Source of the DNA: Heliomarina sp018223035
Lineage (GTDB): Bacteria; Pseudomonadota; Alphaproteobacteria; Rhodobacterales; Rhodobacteraceae
Length of the DNA stretch: 64,000 bases
Direction of reading: 5' to 3'
NCBI GenBank assembly: GCA_018223035.1
Contig: JAAEZD010000002.1
Span: 347,292-411,291 of the forward strand
Shown here in pieces: positions 34,851 to 43,417 of the stretch. A program made the translations under genes and the position numbers. The notes under the pieces are model-generated. The model saw only the letters and a program-made list of their open reading frames with translations, made no database searches and had not been told where the DNA came from. How positions within the stretch are numbered: the stretch's first letter is position 1; each line of letters starts with the position of its first letter.

Positions 34851-35624
34851 TCAGCTCATCCACTGACCGCCGTCCACATTGTAGGTTTGGGCGACGACAT
34901 AACGGGCTTCCTCGCTGGCAAGGAATACCGCCATACCTGTCAGATCTTCGGCCGTTCCCATACGACCGAAGGGAACTGCCCCGCCGACTTCCTTCTTTTT
35001 CTGTCCCGGTGCCTTGCCTTCGTATTTCGCGAAAAAGGTATCCACGCCGTCCCAGTGCTCCCCATCGACGACACCCGGCGAGATCGCGTTGACGTTGATC
35101 CCGTGGCGGATAAGGTCCAGCCCTGCGGATTGCGTCAGGCTGATGACGGCAGCCTTGCTGGCGCAATACACCGCGACCAAGGGTTCGCCGCGGCGACCGG
35201 CTTGGCTTGCCATATTGATGATCTTGCCACCCTGTCCGCACTCGATCATGTGCCGCGCGACCGCCTGCAACATAAAGAGCATTCCGGCCACATTGATCTG
35301 AAACACGCGATCGAAATCGGCGCGGGTGATGTCGACAATTGGCGCGGCGGAAAAGATCGCCGCATTGTTGATCAGAATGTCGATGTGACCGAAACCGGCA
35401 ATCGTGGCGTCCACGGCCTCTTCGATGCTGGACTGGTTGCTGATGTCCAGTTCGACCGCCATCGCCGCTTTGCCCAGCGCGGTCGCGGCCTCTCTCGCAC
35501 GGTCGATATCGATATCGGCAATCGCGACCTTTGCGCCTTCACCGACATAAGCCTGTGCGAAAGCGCGCCCGATGCCGCGCGCGGCGCCCGTGATTAGCGC
35601 CGTCTTTCCCGCAAGCCGGTTCAC
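34851..35624 (-). CDS. smoS: Sorbitol (L-iditol 2-) dehydrogenase, SDR type
   Basis: Short-chain dehydrogenase of 257 residues converting D-sorbitol to D-fructose. TGAARGIG nucleotide loop at 13-20, NNAA near 87, catalytic Ser in INMASQAG and YxxxK in YCASK (near 153). The C-terminal stretch VVDGEHWDGVDTFFAKYE matches what I know of Rhodobacter SmoS. Its ATG overlaps the ABC ATPase stop by 4 bases, tying import to oxidation. Confidence 0.92.
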   Translation of the reverse strand: MNRLAGKTALITGAARGIGRAFAQAYVGEGAKVAIADIDIDRAREAATALGKAAMAVELDISNQSSIEEAVDATIAGFGHIDILINNAAIFSAAPIVDITRADFDRVFQINVAGMLFMLQAVARHMIECGQGGKIINMASQAGRRGEPLVAVYCASKAAVISLTQSAGLDLIRHGINVNAISPGVVDGEHWDGVDTFFAKYEGKAPGQKKKEVGGAVPFGRMGTAEDLTGMAVFLASEEARYVVAQTYNVDGGQWMS

Positions 35625-36625
35625 GCGATCCTCAGGCCCTGAGCATCAAAGCGGTGAAGCTGCGTCAGATCCGGTGTCAGGAAAACCTTGTCGCCGTATT
35701 TGAGGGCAACCTCACCACCGGCCCGCACGGTCAGCGGGTCGTCGAAGCCGTCGCATTTGACGTGAAAGAATGTGTCGGATCCAAGATGCTCGGACACGCC
35801 GATCGTACCGGACCACGTTCCCTCGGTCTGCGAAATCGCGATGTGTTCGGGCCGGGTGCCGATGGTGTGAGCATTGTGTTTCGCAGCCTCGGGTCCGGTC
35901 AGCAGGTTCATCTTTGGTGAGCCGATGAAACCGGCGACGAACACATTCCTTGGTGCGCGGTAGAGTTCGAGCGGGCTGCCCACCTGTTCGATCACGCCAG
36001 CCTGCAGCACAACGATCTTATCGGCCATCGTCATCGCTTCGACCTGATCGTGGGTGACGTAGATCATGGTCGTCTTGAGACGCTTGTGCAATTCGGAAAT
36101 CTCAAGCCGCATACCCACGCGCAGCGCGGCGTCGAGGTTCGACAGCGGTTCGTCGAAAAGGAAAGCTCCGGGTTCACGAACGATGGCACGACCGATAGCC
36201 ACACGCTGGCGCTGCCCGCCGGAAAGCTGGCCCGGGCGACGATCAAGGTAATCCGTCAGGTTCAGGGCGGCGGCCGCAGCTTCGATGCGCCGGTTTTGTT
36301 CCTCGACCGGCACGCCTGCCATCTTCATCGGAAAGGCGATGTTCTTGCGCACCGACATATGCGGGTAAAGCGCATAGGACTGGAAAACCATGGCGAGGCC
36401 ACGTTTCGCCGGGGGCACATGGGTCGCATCCTGCCCGTCGATGCTGATCTTGCCCGAGGTGATATCCTCAAGCCCGGCGATCAGGCGCAGGAGCGTGGAT
36501 TTTCCGCACCCCGAGGGGCCTACGAAAACGGTGAATTCGCCGTCTTCAATGGTCAGATCCAGTGGAGGAATGACTTCGACCGGACCAAAACTCTTGGTGA
36601 CGGATTCAAGCTTTATTTGTCCCAC
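35621..36625 (-). CDS. smoK: Polyol ABC transporter ATP-binding protein
   Basis: ATPase of the MalK/UgpC class, 334 residues. Walker A GPSGCGKST, Q-loop FQSYALYPHM, signature LSGGQRQRVAIGRA, Walker B FLFDEPLSNLD and H-loop YVTHDQVEAMT, followed by an OB-fold regulatory tail. GTG at 36625 is chosen: it is preceded by AAGGAACGGG, and the residues upstream of it fall in smoG. Powers SmoEFG-mediated sorbitol/mannitol import at the inner membrane. Confidence 0.93.
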   Translation of the reverse strand: MGQIKLESVTKSFGPVEVIPPLDLTIEDGEFTVFVGPSGCGKSTLLRLIAGLEDITSGKISIDGQDATHVPPAKRGLAMVFQSYALYPHMSVRKNIAFPMKMAGVPVEEQNRRIEAAAAALNLTDYLDRRPGQLSGGQRQRVAIGRAIVREPGAFLFDEPLSNLDAALRVGMRLEISELHKRLKTTMIYVTHDQVEAMTMADKIVVLQAGVIEQVGSPLELYRAPRNVFVAGFIGSPKMNLLTGPEAAKHNAHTIGTRPEHIAISQTEGTWSGTIGVSEHLGSDTFFHVKCDGFDDPLTVRAGGEVALKYGDKVFLTPDLTQLHRFDAQGLRIA

Positions 36626-36636
36626 ATTCCCGTTCC

Positions 36637-37467
36637 TTATTTCACAGCGCCAAACGTCAGGCCGCTTACAAGTTGCTTCTGGCTGAACCATCCGAGGATA
36701 AGAATAGGTGCGATTGCCATCGTCGAAGCCGCCGAAAGTTTCGCGTAGAACAGCCCTTCGGGGCTGGAATAGCTGGCGATAAAGGCCGTCAGCGGAGCCG
36801 CCTTAGCCGCCGTCAGATTCAGCGTCCAGAAGGCTTCGTTCCAGGCTAGGATGATGTTCAGCAGCAGGGTCGAAGCAATGCCCGGCATCGCCATCGGCGT
36901 CAGCACGTAAAGAATTTCTTCCTTGAGCGAAGCGCCGTCCATTCGCGCGGCTTCGAGTATCTCGCCGGGGATTTCGCGGAAATACGTGTACAGCATCCAG
37001 ACGATGATCGGCAGGTTGATGAGCATCAACACCACGACGAGACCCATCCGCGTATCCAGAATGCCCATCCGGATAAAGATTAGGTAGATCGGGTAAAGAA
37101 CCCCGACGGCGGGCAGCATCTTGGTCGACAGCATCCAGAGAAGGATGTCCTTGGTCCGCTTGGAGGGCACAAAGGCCATCGACCATGCGGCAGGGATCGC
37201 GATGATAATACCAAGGATGGTCGAGCCGCCCGCGATGATCACGGAATTCCAGAGGAAGCGCATGTAGTCCGAGCGTTCCTGCACGACCGAGTAGTTTTCC
37301 AGCGTCCAGTCGAAGAACAGGAAAACCGGCGGGTCGCTAATGGCCTGCGCCTCGGTCTTGAAGCTGGTCAGGATCGTCCAGAGGATTGGAAAGAATATCA
37401 GCAGGCCGATCCCCCATGCGATGGCGGTGTTCAGGGCCTTGCGTTGTGGTGTTACTGCGCGTGCCAT
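36637..37467 (-). CDS. smoG: Polyol ABC transporter permease
   Basis: MalG-type permease of 276 residues with six predicted membrane segments and the EAA loop EAARMDGASLKEEILYVLTP (about 180-200), the coupling helix to SmoK. The N-terminal helix ATAWGIGLLIFFPILWTI-like and TSFKTEAQAI are typical of the second permease of sugar importers. It starts 10 bases after smoF and ends 11 bases before smoK. Confidence 0.93.
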   Translation of the reverse strand: MARAVTPQRKALNTAIAWGIGLLIFFPILWTILTSFKTEAQAISDPPVFLFFDWTLENYSVVQERSDYMRFLWNSVIIAGGSTILGIIIAIPAAWSMAFVPSKRTKDILLWMLSTKMLPAVGVLYPIYLIFIRMGILDTRMGLVVVLMLINLPIIVWMLYTYFREIPGEILEAARMDGASLKEEILYVLTPMAMPGIASTLLLNIILAWNEAFWTLNLTAAKAAPLTAFIASYSSPEGLFYAKLSAASTMAIAPILILGWFSQKQLVSGLTFGAVK

Positions 37468-37477
37468 TCCAGCCTCC

Positions 37478-38344
37478 TCATGCGTCCAGGTTCTTGCCGA
37501 CGATGCGCATCAGGAAGATCGCAACGATATTGGCGAGGATGATGGCATAGACGCCACCGGCGGAGCCGAGCCCGACGTTCTGGCTTTCGAGTACCCGCTG
37601 ATAGATCAGGTACGTCAGGGTCTTGGTGCCAAATGCGCCCTGGGTGGTGACGAATATCTCGGCGAAGATAGACAAGAGGAAGATCGTCTGGATCAGCAGG
37701 ACAACAGTGATCGCCCGCGACAGGTGTGGCAGGGTGATATAGCCAAAGCGCGAGAGCGGCGAGGCCCCGTCCATTTCGGCGGCTTCAAGCTGTTCGCTGT
37801 CGAGCGACTGTATCGCGGTCAGCAGGATGAGCGTCGCGAAAGGCAGCCACTGCCAGCTTACGATCAGGATGATGGATTGCAGCGAGGCTTCGGACAGCCA
37901 CGAAATCGGCTCGGCGCCAAAGAATTTCCACAGATGTGCGAAAAGTCCGTTCACGGGATCCATGAACATGTTCTTCCAGACGAGCGCCGACACGGTCGGC
38001 ATCACGAAAAACGGGGCAATGACCAGAATGCGAACGATCCCCTGCCCCCACATTGGCTGGTTCAGAAGAATGGCCAGCAGCACACCAAAGATGATGGTGA
38101 TCGCCAGAACGCCGCCAACGATGATCAGGGTCGCCTGAACGCTGGGCCAGAAAGAGCTTGAGGAGATGAAGCGGACGTAGTTGTCGAACCCGACCCATCC
38201 AAGATCGCCACCACGTAGCGGCAGGTACTTCTTGAAAGAGAACCACAGTGTCATGAGGAGCGGTACAAGCATCCAGCCCAAGAGCAGGATTACCGCCGGA
38301 GCCATCATGGTACGCGCAGCGGACCGCGAATGCTGGGTGGCCAT
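37478..38344 (-). CDS. smoF: Polyol ABC transporter permease
   Basis: MalF-type permease of 288 residues: six predicted helices and the EAA motif EAAEMDGASPLSRFGYITLP (about 190-210). N-terminal RTMMAPAVILLLGWMLVPL is the first helix. It pairs with SmoG to form the channel. It is separated from the binding-protein gene smoE by a 107-base gap holding a strong hairpin, so its expression is probably lower than that of smoE. Confidence 0.93.
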   Translation of the reverse strand: MATQHSRSAARTMMAPAVILLLGWMLVPLLMTLWFSFKKYLPLRGGDLGWVGFDNYVRFISSSSFWPSVQATLIIVGGVLAITIIFGVLLAILLNQPMWGQGIVRILVIAPFFVMPTVSALVWKNMFMDPVNGLFAHLWKFFGAEPISWLSEASLQSIILIVSWQWLPFATLILLTAIQSLDSEQLEAAEMDGASPLSRFGYITLPHLSRAITVVLLIQTIFLLSIFAEIFVTTQGAFGTKTLTYLIYQRVLESQNVGLGSAGGVYAIILANIVAIFLMRIVGKNLDA

Positions 38345-38407
38345 ATCATACCTCCATCGCTGAACGGCACTATGCCGTCACCTTGGCGTTTGGCAGCGTA
38401 GGTAAAA

Positions 38408-38439
38408 GGGCCAGAGGGTAGACTTCGATACCCTCTGGC
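38408..38439 (-). terminator. Intercistronic hairpin after smoE
   Basis: Perfect 12-bp inverted repeat, GGCCAGAGGGTA and TACCCTCTGGCC, around 8 bases, 12 bases after the smoE stop; on the minus strand it is followed by CTTTTA. It probably protects the abundant smoE mRNA and limits read-through into the permease genes. Confidence 0.65.
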
Positions 38440-38451
38440 CAGGGAGGAGGA

Positions 38452-39753
38452 CTAGTATCCTGCGGCTTCCATCTCATCGACGGTCAGCGCCTGAGCTTTT
38501 TCGAGAGCTTCTTCTGCGCTTTGCTGACCGGCCAATGCAGCCGAGAATTCCTGTCCTACCTGAGTGGCGATACCCGCAAATTCGGGAATGGCCGCAAACT
38601 GGACACCGACGTAGGGCACCGGATCAACCGCGGGGTTGTTCGGGTCCGCCGAGAGGATACTGTCGAGCGTCATCTTGGCGAAAGGGATGTCCTTGTAATT
38701 CGCGTTTTCATAAAGCGAGGTCCGCGCTCCCGGAGGAACGTTGGCCCAGCCTTCTTTCGAAGCCACGAGCTCGATGTATTCCTTGGAGGTCGCCCAGTTG
38801 ATGAACTCCTTGGCAGCGTCTTCCTTCTGGGTGCCTGCCGGGATTGCCAGCGCCCATGCCCAGAGCCAGTTGCTGCGCTTGCCAAGACCCGCATCCGGAG
38901 CCAGTGCAAAGCCAACCTTGTCGGCCACGGAGGAATCGTCCGGGTTCGTCACAAAGGAAGCAGCCACGGTGGCGTCAATCCACATGCCGCATTTGCCCTG
39001 CTGGAACAGCGACAGGTTTTCGTTGAAACCGTTGTTGGATGCGCCCGGAGGTCCGGCATCGTTCATCAGGTCGATGTAGAAGTTTAGCGTGTTCGACCAT
39101 GCTTCGGTTTCGAACTGGGGCGTCCAGTCCTCGTCGAACCAACGTGCCCCAAAGGAGTTCGCGGTCGCGGTCAGGAAGGCCATGTTCTCGCCCCAGCCCG
39201 CCTTGCCGCGCAGACAGATGCCGTAGATCTCGTTGTCCTTGTCGGTCATCTTGCGCGCCGCATCGGCCACGAATTCCCAGGTCGGAGCGTCAGGCATTTC
39301 CAGCCCCGCCTCTTCCATCAGGTCCGTGCGGTACATAATCATCGAGCTTTCGCCGTAGAACGGAGCGGCATATAGTGTGCCGTCCAGCGACAGGCCGCCG
39401 CGCATGGCCGGCAACAGATCGTCCACGTCATATCCAGCGGGAAGATCATCGAGCGGCACGAGCCAGTTGTTCTTTGCCCAGATCGGCGTTTCGTACATGC
39501 CGATGGTCATGATGTCGAACTGACCGCCCTTGGCGGAAATATCCGTCGTGACGCGCTGTCTCAGCACGTTTTCTTCCAGTGTAACCCACTCGACCTCGTG
39601 ACCCGTCTTTTCGGTGAAGTCATCGGTCAGACCCTGCATGCGGATCATGTCACCGTTATTGACTGTCGCAATGGTGATGGTCTCGGCATATGCCGCGCTG
39701 GTGGCCAGGACCGACAGCGCCGTTGCCGCACGGAATGCGTTTCTCAAGGACAT
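38452..39753 (-). CDS. smoE: Polyol ABC transporter substrate-binding protein
   Basis: Periplasmic binding protein of 433 residues, MalE/UgpB class, with a Sec signal (about 1-23, ATALSVLATSAAYA). The family body includes FDIMTIGMYETPIWAKNNWL, APFYGESSMIMYRTDLMEEA and FLTATANSFGARWFDEDW. First gene of smoEFGK-smoS-mtlK-mtlZ. A perfect palindrome sits 70 bases upstream of its start and is the likely LacI-type operator. Ligand sorbitol/mannitol is inferred from the downstream enzymes. Confidence 0.93.
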   Translation of the reverse strand: MSLRNAFRAATALSVLATSAAYAETITIATVNNGDMIRMQGLTDDFTEKTGHEVEWVTLEENVLRQRVTTDISAKGGQFDIMTIGMYETPIWAKNNWLVPLDDLPAGYDVDDLLPAMRGGLSLDGTLYAAPFYGESSMIMYRTDLMEEAGLEMPDAPTWEFVADAARKMTDKDNEIYGICLRGKAGWGENMAFLTATANSFGARWFDEDWTPQFETEAWSNTLNFYIDLMNDAGPPGASNNGFNENLSLFQQGKCGMWIDATVAASFVTNPDDSSVADKVGFALAPDAGLGKRSNWLWAWALAIPAGTQKEDAAKEFINWATSKEYIELVASKEGWANVPPGARTSLYENANYKDIPFAKMTLDSILSADPNNPAVDPVPYVGVQFAAIPEFAGIATQVGQEFSAALAGQQSAEEALEKAQALTVDEMEAAGY

Positions 39754-39822
39754 CCGGCTCCTCCCTATGGTTTGGATGTTGTCCGGATACGCTAATGGAA
39801 AACATATCGCCGCGTCAATTTT

Positions 39823-39842
39823 AAATTTACGCGCGTAAATTT
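39823..39842. promoter_or_regulatory. 20-bp perfect palindrome, LacI-type operator of smo operon
   Basis: AAATTTACGC followed directly by its reverse complement GCGTAAATTT. The central CG step and AT-rich arms are what LacI/GalR proteins bind. It lies between smoE and its regulator gene and overlaps the expected smo promoter region. Confidence 0.75.
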
Positions 39843-39870
39843 ATTTGCAGAAACCTGCGATTACATATGC

Positions 39871-40902
39871 TTAGGCTGACCCTCGCATGACGAGCTTTCC
39901 ATCAAGCATCGTGACGGTCCGCTGCTCTGCCCGCTTTTCCGATTCGATTAGTCCGAACAGGGTTTTTGCGCTTTTTTCGGCAATGACCTCGTAATCCTGC
40001 GACACGGTCGTCAGCGTCGGACAGGTGTAGCGGGAGAAAGGATGGTCATCGTGCCCAGCCACCCTGAGATCGCAGTCCCCCTCGATCCCGACCTTGAAGC
40101 CCAGCTGATAGGCGGCCGAAAGAACACCGATCGCAAGGCGATCGTTGCTGCAGAGAATGGTATCGGTAGGCAGCTTTCCTTCGGACAGCACCTTGGTGCC
40201 CTCGCGAAACCCGATTTCCTCGAGATTCCAACCTTCTCCATCCACCTGGATCAGCCGAGGTTCGTGGCCCAGTTCTTCCATTGCCCGGACATAAGTAGTG
40301 CGCCGCTTGAAGGCATTCGGGTTGGCTGGCGTTTTCATTTCGAAGAATGCCGGGGGCTGGCCCGTCCTGCATAGGTAATCGACAATCAGGCAGACGCTCT
40401 GCACGTTGTTCGATCCGACAAAGGCTTCGCCAATATCGTCGATGTTGGAATCGAAGAGAACTGTCGGCACGTCCTCGCAGAAACTCGCGATCCGCGATGC
40501 CAAAGACATCCTTCCAAGCGGGGCCATCAAGACACCGGCGGGCTTGATAAGGCGCAGGTTGTCGAGATTTTCGATCTCCTGTTCCGGATCGCCATGCGAG
40601 CCAAGCAGGACCGGACGGAAACCGGCTTTGATGACCCAGTTCTCGATATTCCGGGCCATTTCCGCGAAAAACGGGTCAGACAGGTTGGGTACCACGATCC
40701 CGATGTTCTTGGTCAGCCGCCGGTTCTGATTCATCGCATAGATGTTGGGATGAAAGTCGAACCGCTCCAGCGCCGTTTCGATACGTGCGCGGGTTGAACT
40801 GCGTACGCTGGCTGGATCGTTGAAATACTTGGACAATGTAGGCCGCGAGATGCCGCTGACCGACGCAAAGTCTTCCATATTCCTGATCTTCGGTTGGCTC
40901 AT
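39871..40902 (-). CDS. LacI family transcriptional regulator of the polyol operon
   Basis: Regulator of 343 residues: N-terminal LacI helix-turn-helix (IRNMEDFASVSGISRPTLSK, FNDPASVRSSTRARIETAL, hinge helix near 55) and a sugar-binding periplasmic-type domain (NIGIVVPNLSDPFFAEM, CSNDRLAIGVLSAAYQLG, VAGHDDHPFSRYTCPTLTTV). ATG at 40902 is used; an earlier ATG at 40983 would add 27 non-family residues. Same strand as and upstream of smoE, with operator-like palindromes both before smoE and before itself. Probable polyol-responsive repressor. Confidence 0.9.
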   Translation of the reverse strand: MSQPKIRNMEDFASVSGISRPTLSKYFNDPASVRSSTRARIETALERFDFHPNIYAMNQNRRLTKNIGIVVPNLSDPFFAEMARNIENWVIKAGFRPVLLGSHGDPEQEIENLDNLRLIKPAGVLMAPLGRMSLASRIASFCEDVPTVLFDSNIDDIGEAFVGSNNVQSVCLIVDYLCRTGQPPAFFEMKTPANPNAFKRRTTYVRAMEELGHEPRLIQVDGEGWNLEEIGFREGTKVLSEGKLPTDTILCSNDRLAIGVLSAAYQLGFKVGIEGDCDLRVAGHDDHPFSRYTCPTLTTVSQDYEVIAEKSAKTLFGLIESEKRAEQRTVTMLDGKLVMRGSA

Positions 40903-40989
40903 CGATCTGTCCGCTTGAGAAGTCCGGCCCGGTCGCGAAACCGGTATTTGCCGATAATGGCAAAACCTTACAGATTTTTCCAAGGGTAG

Positions 40990-41004
40990 TTTACACGCGC
41001 AAAA
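40990..41004. promoter_or_regulatory. Second operator-like site upstream of the LacI-type gene
   Basis: TTTACACGCGCAAAA matches 12 of 15 positions of TTTACGCGCGTAAAT, the core of the smo palindrome. It lies 88-102 bases upstream of the regulator ATG, fitting autoregulation. Confidence 0.5.
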
Positions 41005-41083
41005 TTTGCCAGCCTTCGCGATAATTCTCCCTGCACGGGAAACGGGCCGAACCGCGACCCCATCACCTCAGGCGAAGACAACT

Positions 41084-41112
41084 ATGCACGGCTGTTGATT
41101 ACAGCCGTGCAT
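41084..41112. terminator. Strong hairpin after aldehyde dehydrogenase operon
   Basis: Perfect 12-bp stem, ATGCACGGCTGT and ACAGCCGTGCAT, with loop TGATT. It is 62 bases beyond the aldehyde dehydrogenase stop and separates that operon from the LacI-type gene. T-tracts are poor on both strands. Confidence 0.65.
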
Positions 41113-41173
41113 CTAAACCTTTTCAGGCAGATCAACCATTTAATAGCGATGCAAGCACCGCGTCGAATGATCT

Positions 41174-42598
41174 TTAGTGCGCAATCATGACATGCCGCGC
41201 GACCGTATAGTCCTCGAGCGCATACATTGACATGTCCTTGCCATATCCCGACTGCTTTAGACCGCCGTGCGGCATTTCGTTGACCAGCATGAAATGCGTG
41301 TTCACCCAGGTGCAGCCGTATTGAAGACGCGCAGAGATATCGAGCGCGCGACCGATGTCGCTGGTCCAGACAGAGGACGCGAGACCGTACTGGCTTTCAT
41401 TCGCCCATGCGACGGCCTTGTCGGCGTCATCGAAACGCGTGACTGACACCACCGGCCCGAAGACCTCGCGCTGGACGATTTCGTCTTCCTGCAATGCCCC
41501 TGCGACCACCGTGGGGCGGTAATAGAATCCGGAACCCTCGGCGACGTCTCCGCCCGTGGTGATCTCGATATGCTTTAGTTCCGAGGCGCGCTGCACGAAA
41601 CTGGCGACCCGGTCGCGCTGGCGCTGCGAGATCAGCGGCGGGATTTCATTCTGGGTGTCGTCGGCATTGTCGAAAACGATAGACGACGCCGCGCTTGTCA
41701 GATCGGCAACAAGATTGTCGTAAATCTTGGGTCCGGCGTAGATCCGGCAAGCGGCCGTACAATCCTGACCGGCATTGTAATAGCCAAAAGCCCGCAGCCC
41801 TTCGACCGTGCGGCTCAGATCGGCATCATCCATCACCAGAACCGGGGCTTTGCCGCCCAGTTCAAGATGCGTGCGCTTGACCGATTTCGATGCGGCCTGA
41901 AGCACTTTCTTGCCCGTCGCGACATCGCCGGTAATCGAAACCATATCCACGTCGGGGTGATTGATCAGTGCGTTGCCGACGCTGCCACCCTGACCGACGA
42001 TCACGTTCACGACGCCCTGCGGAAAAATGCCGGCGATGATTTCGGCCATCAGCAGCGCCGTCAACGGTGTCTGTTCGGATGGCTTCATGACCACCGTATT
42101 GCCGCCCGCCAATGCCGGAGCTAGTTTCCACGCCATCATCATCATCGGGTAGTTCCACGGTGCGATGGACGCGACGACGCCAATCGGATCACGGCGGATC
42201 ATTGAGGTATGGCCTTCCATATATTCGCCGGCGAGAGGCCCGTGCATGTTGCGCACGGCCCCCGCGAAGAAACGGAAGCAGTCAGCCACGGCGGGGACTT
42301 CCTCGTTGCGAACCTCATTGATCGGCTTGCCGCAGTTCAACGCCTCGAGTTGAGCAAACTCCTCGATCCGGGCTTCGACGGCATCGGCAAGGGCAAGTAA
42401 CAGCCCCGAGCGGTGGCCCGGCGTCGTGCGCGCCCAACCGGGAAAGGCAGCACGGGCGGCAGCGACGGCCCGGTTGACCTGATCCATATCCGCCTCTGCC
42501 ATCTTCACGATGACTTCACCGGTCCGGGGGTTCAGGACTTGTTCCTCGGTTTCTGTGCCCGCTTCCTGAGCACCGCCAATCAGCATCTTGGTCTGCAT
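41174..42598 (-). CDS. Gamma-aminobutyraldehyde-type aldehyde dehydrogenase
   Basis: NAD-dependent aldehyde dehydrogenase of 474 residues. Signatures: PWNYPMMMMAWKLAPALA, HLELGGKAPVLVMDDADL with the catalytic Glu, and YNAGQDCTAACRIYAG with the catalytic Cys. The C-terminus (GLKQSGYGKDMSMYALEDY) resembles PatD/YdcW, which oxidises 4-aminobutyraldehyde to GABA in putrescine breakdown; betaine aldehyde is the alternative. It ends the polyamine-type ABC operon, 12 bases after the last permease, like E. coli ydcSTUV-patD. Confidence 0.9.
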   Translation of the reverse strand: MQTKMLIGGAQEAGTETEEQVLNPRTGEVIVKMAEADMDQVNRAVAAARAAFPGWARTTPGHRSGLLLALADAVEARIEEFAQLEALNCGKPINEVRNEEVPAVADCFRFFAGAVRNMHGPLAGEYMEGHTSMIRRDPIGVVASIAPWNYPMMMMAWKLAPALAGGNTVVMKPSEQTPLTALLMAEIIAGIFPQGVVNVIVGQGGSVGNALINHPDVDMVSITGDVATGKKVLQAASKSVKRTHLELGGKAPVLVMDDADLSRTVEGLRAFGYYNAGQDCTAACRIYAGPKIYDNLVADLTSAASSIVFDNADDTQNEIPPLISQRQRDRVASFVQRASELKHIEITTGGDVAEGSGFYYRPTVVAGALQEDEIVQREVFGPVVSVTRFDDADKAVAWANESQYGLASSVWTSDIGRALDISARLQYGCTWVNTHFMLVNEMPHGGLKQSGYGKDMSMYALEDYTVARHVMIAH

Positions 42599-42610
42599 GG
42601 GTTTCCTCCG

Positions 42611-43417
42611 TTACTTTCCTTGTCCCGCGACCTGATCGGTCCCACGGGTCAGATAATAGGCGCCCAGAATGGGCAGCATGGTGACAAGCACGACAACCAT
42701 GGCCACCACGTTGGTCACGGGCCGTTCGCGCGGACGCACCAATTCTTCAAGCATCCAGATCGGCAGAGTCTGCTGCTGTCCGGCGGTAAAGGTGGTGACG
42801 ATGACTTCGTCAAAGCTCAGCGCAAAGGCGAGCATGCCGCCCACCACAAGCGCGGTCGCGATATTTGGCAGGATCACATGACGTAGCGTCTGGAACATGT
42901 TCGCTCCAAGATCCATCGACGCCTCGATAAGGCTGCCGCTCGTCCGACGGAACCGCGCCACGGCATTGTTATAGACGATGACGACGCAGAAGGTCGCGTG
43001 CCCGAGAATGATGGTCCAGGTGCTGAAGGGGATATCCGCGATAGAGAATGCCGAGCGCAGCGCGATACCGGTGACGACACCCGGCAGGGCAATCGGCAGG
43101 ATCACCAACAGGGATACGGTTTCCCGGCCGAAGAACCGGGTCCGGCTGACGGCAGCGGCGCAAAGCGTGCCAAGAAACATCGCAATCACGGTCGAGATCG
43201 ACGCGACCTTTACCGAGAGGCTCAGCGCTTCCCACACATCGGGTCGGTTCCACGTGACCGCGAACCACTTCAGCGTCAGCCCCGGCGGCGGCCATGCAAA
43301 GCTCTTTTCCTCGGTCGTGAACGCATAGGCAAAGATCAGCAGGATCGGCAGGTGCAGGAACATCAATCCGGCGGCCGCTGCGATCTTGAGGGACAGGGGC
43401 GCGCGGTCAGAGAGCAT
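42611..43417 (-). CDS. Polyamine-type ABC transporter permease (PotC/YdcV-like)
   Basis: Permease of 268 residues with six predicted helices and a coupling motif LIEASMDLGANMFQTLRHVI (about 150-170). LPIALPGVVTGIALR and FALSFDEVIVTTFTAG are typical of PotC/YdcV. I chose the ATG at 43417, which overlaps the stop of the preceding permease by 11 bases; an ATG at 43441 gives a longer overlap. Forms the inner-membrane channel with the next gene product. Confidence 0.9.
   Translation of the reverse strand: MLSDRAPLSLKIAAAAGLMFLHLPILLIFAYAFTTEEKSFAWPPPGLTLKWFAVTWNRPDVWEALSLSVKVASISTVIAMFLGTLCAAAVSRTRFFGRETVSLLVILPIALPGVVTGIALRSAFSIADIPFSTWTIILGHATFCVVIVYNNAVARFRRTSGSLIEASMDLGANMFQTLRHVILPNIATALVVGGMLAFALSFDEVIVTTFTAGQQQTLPIWMLEELVRPRERPVTNVVAMVVVLVTMLPILGAYYLTRGTDQVAGQGK

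Noticed and set aside
35621..36691. Longer N-terminus for smoK starting at 36691
   Set aside because: The extra 22 residues overlap the end of smoG and do not resemble MalK-type N-termini; GTG at 36625 has a good ribosome site.
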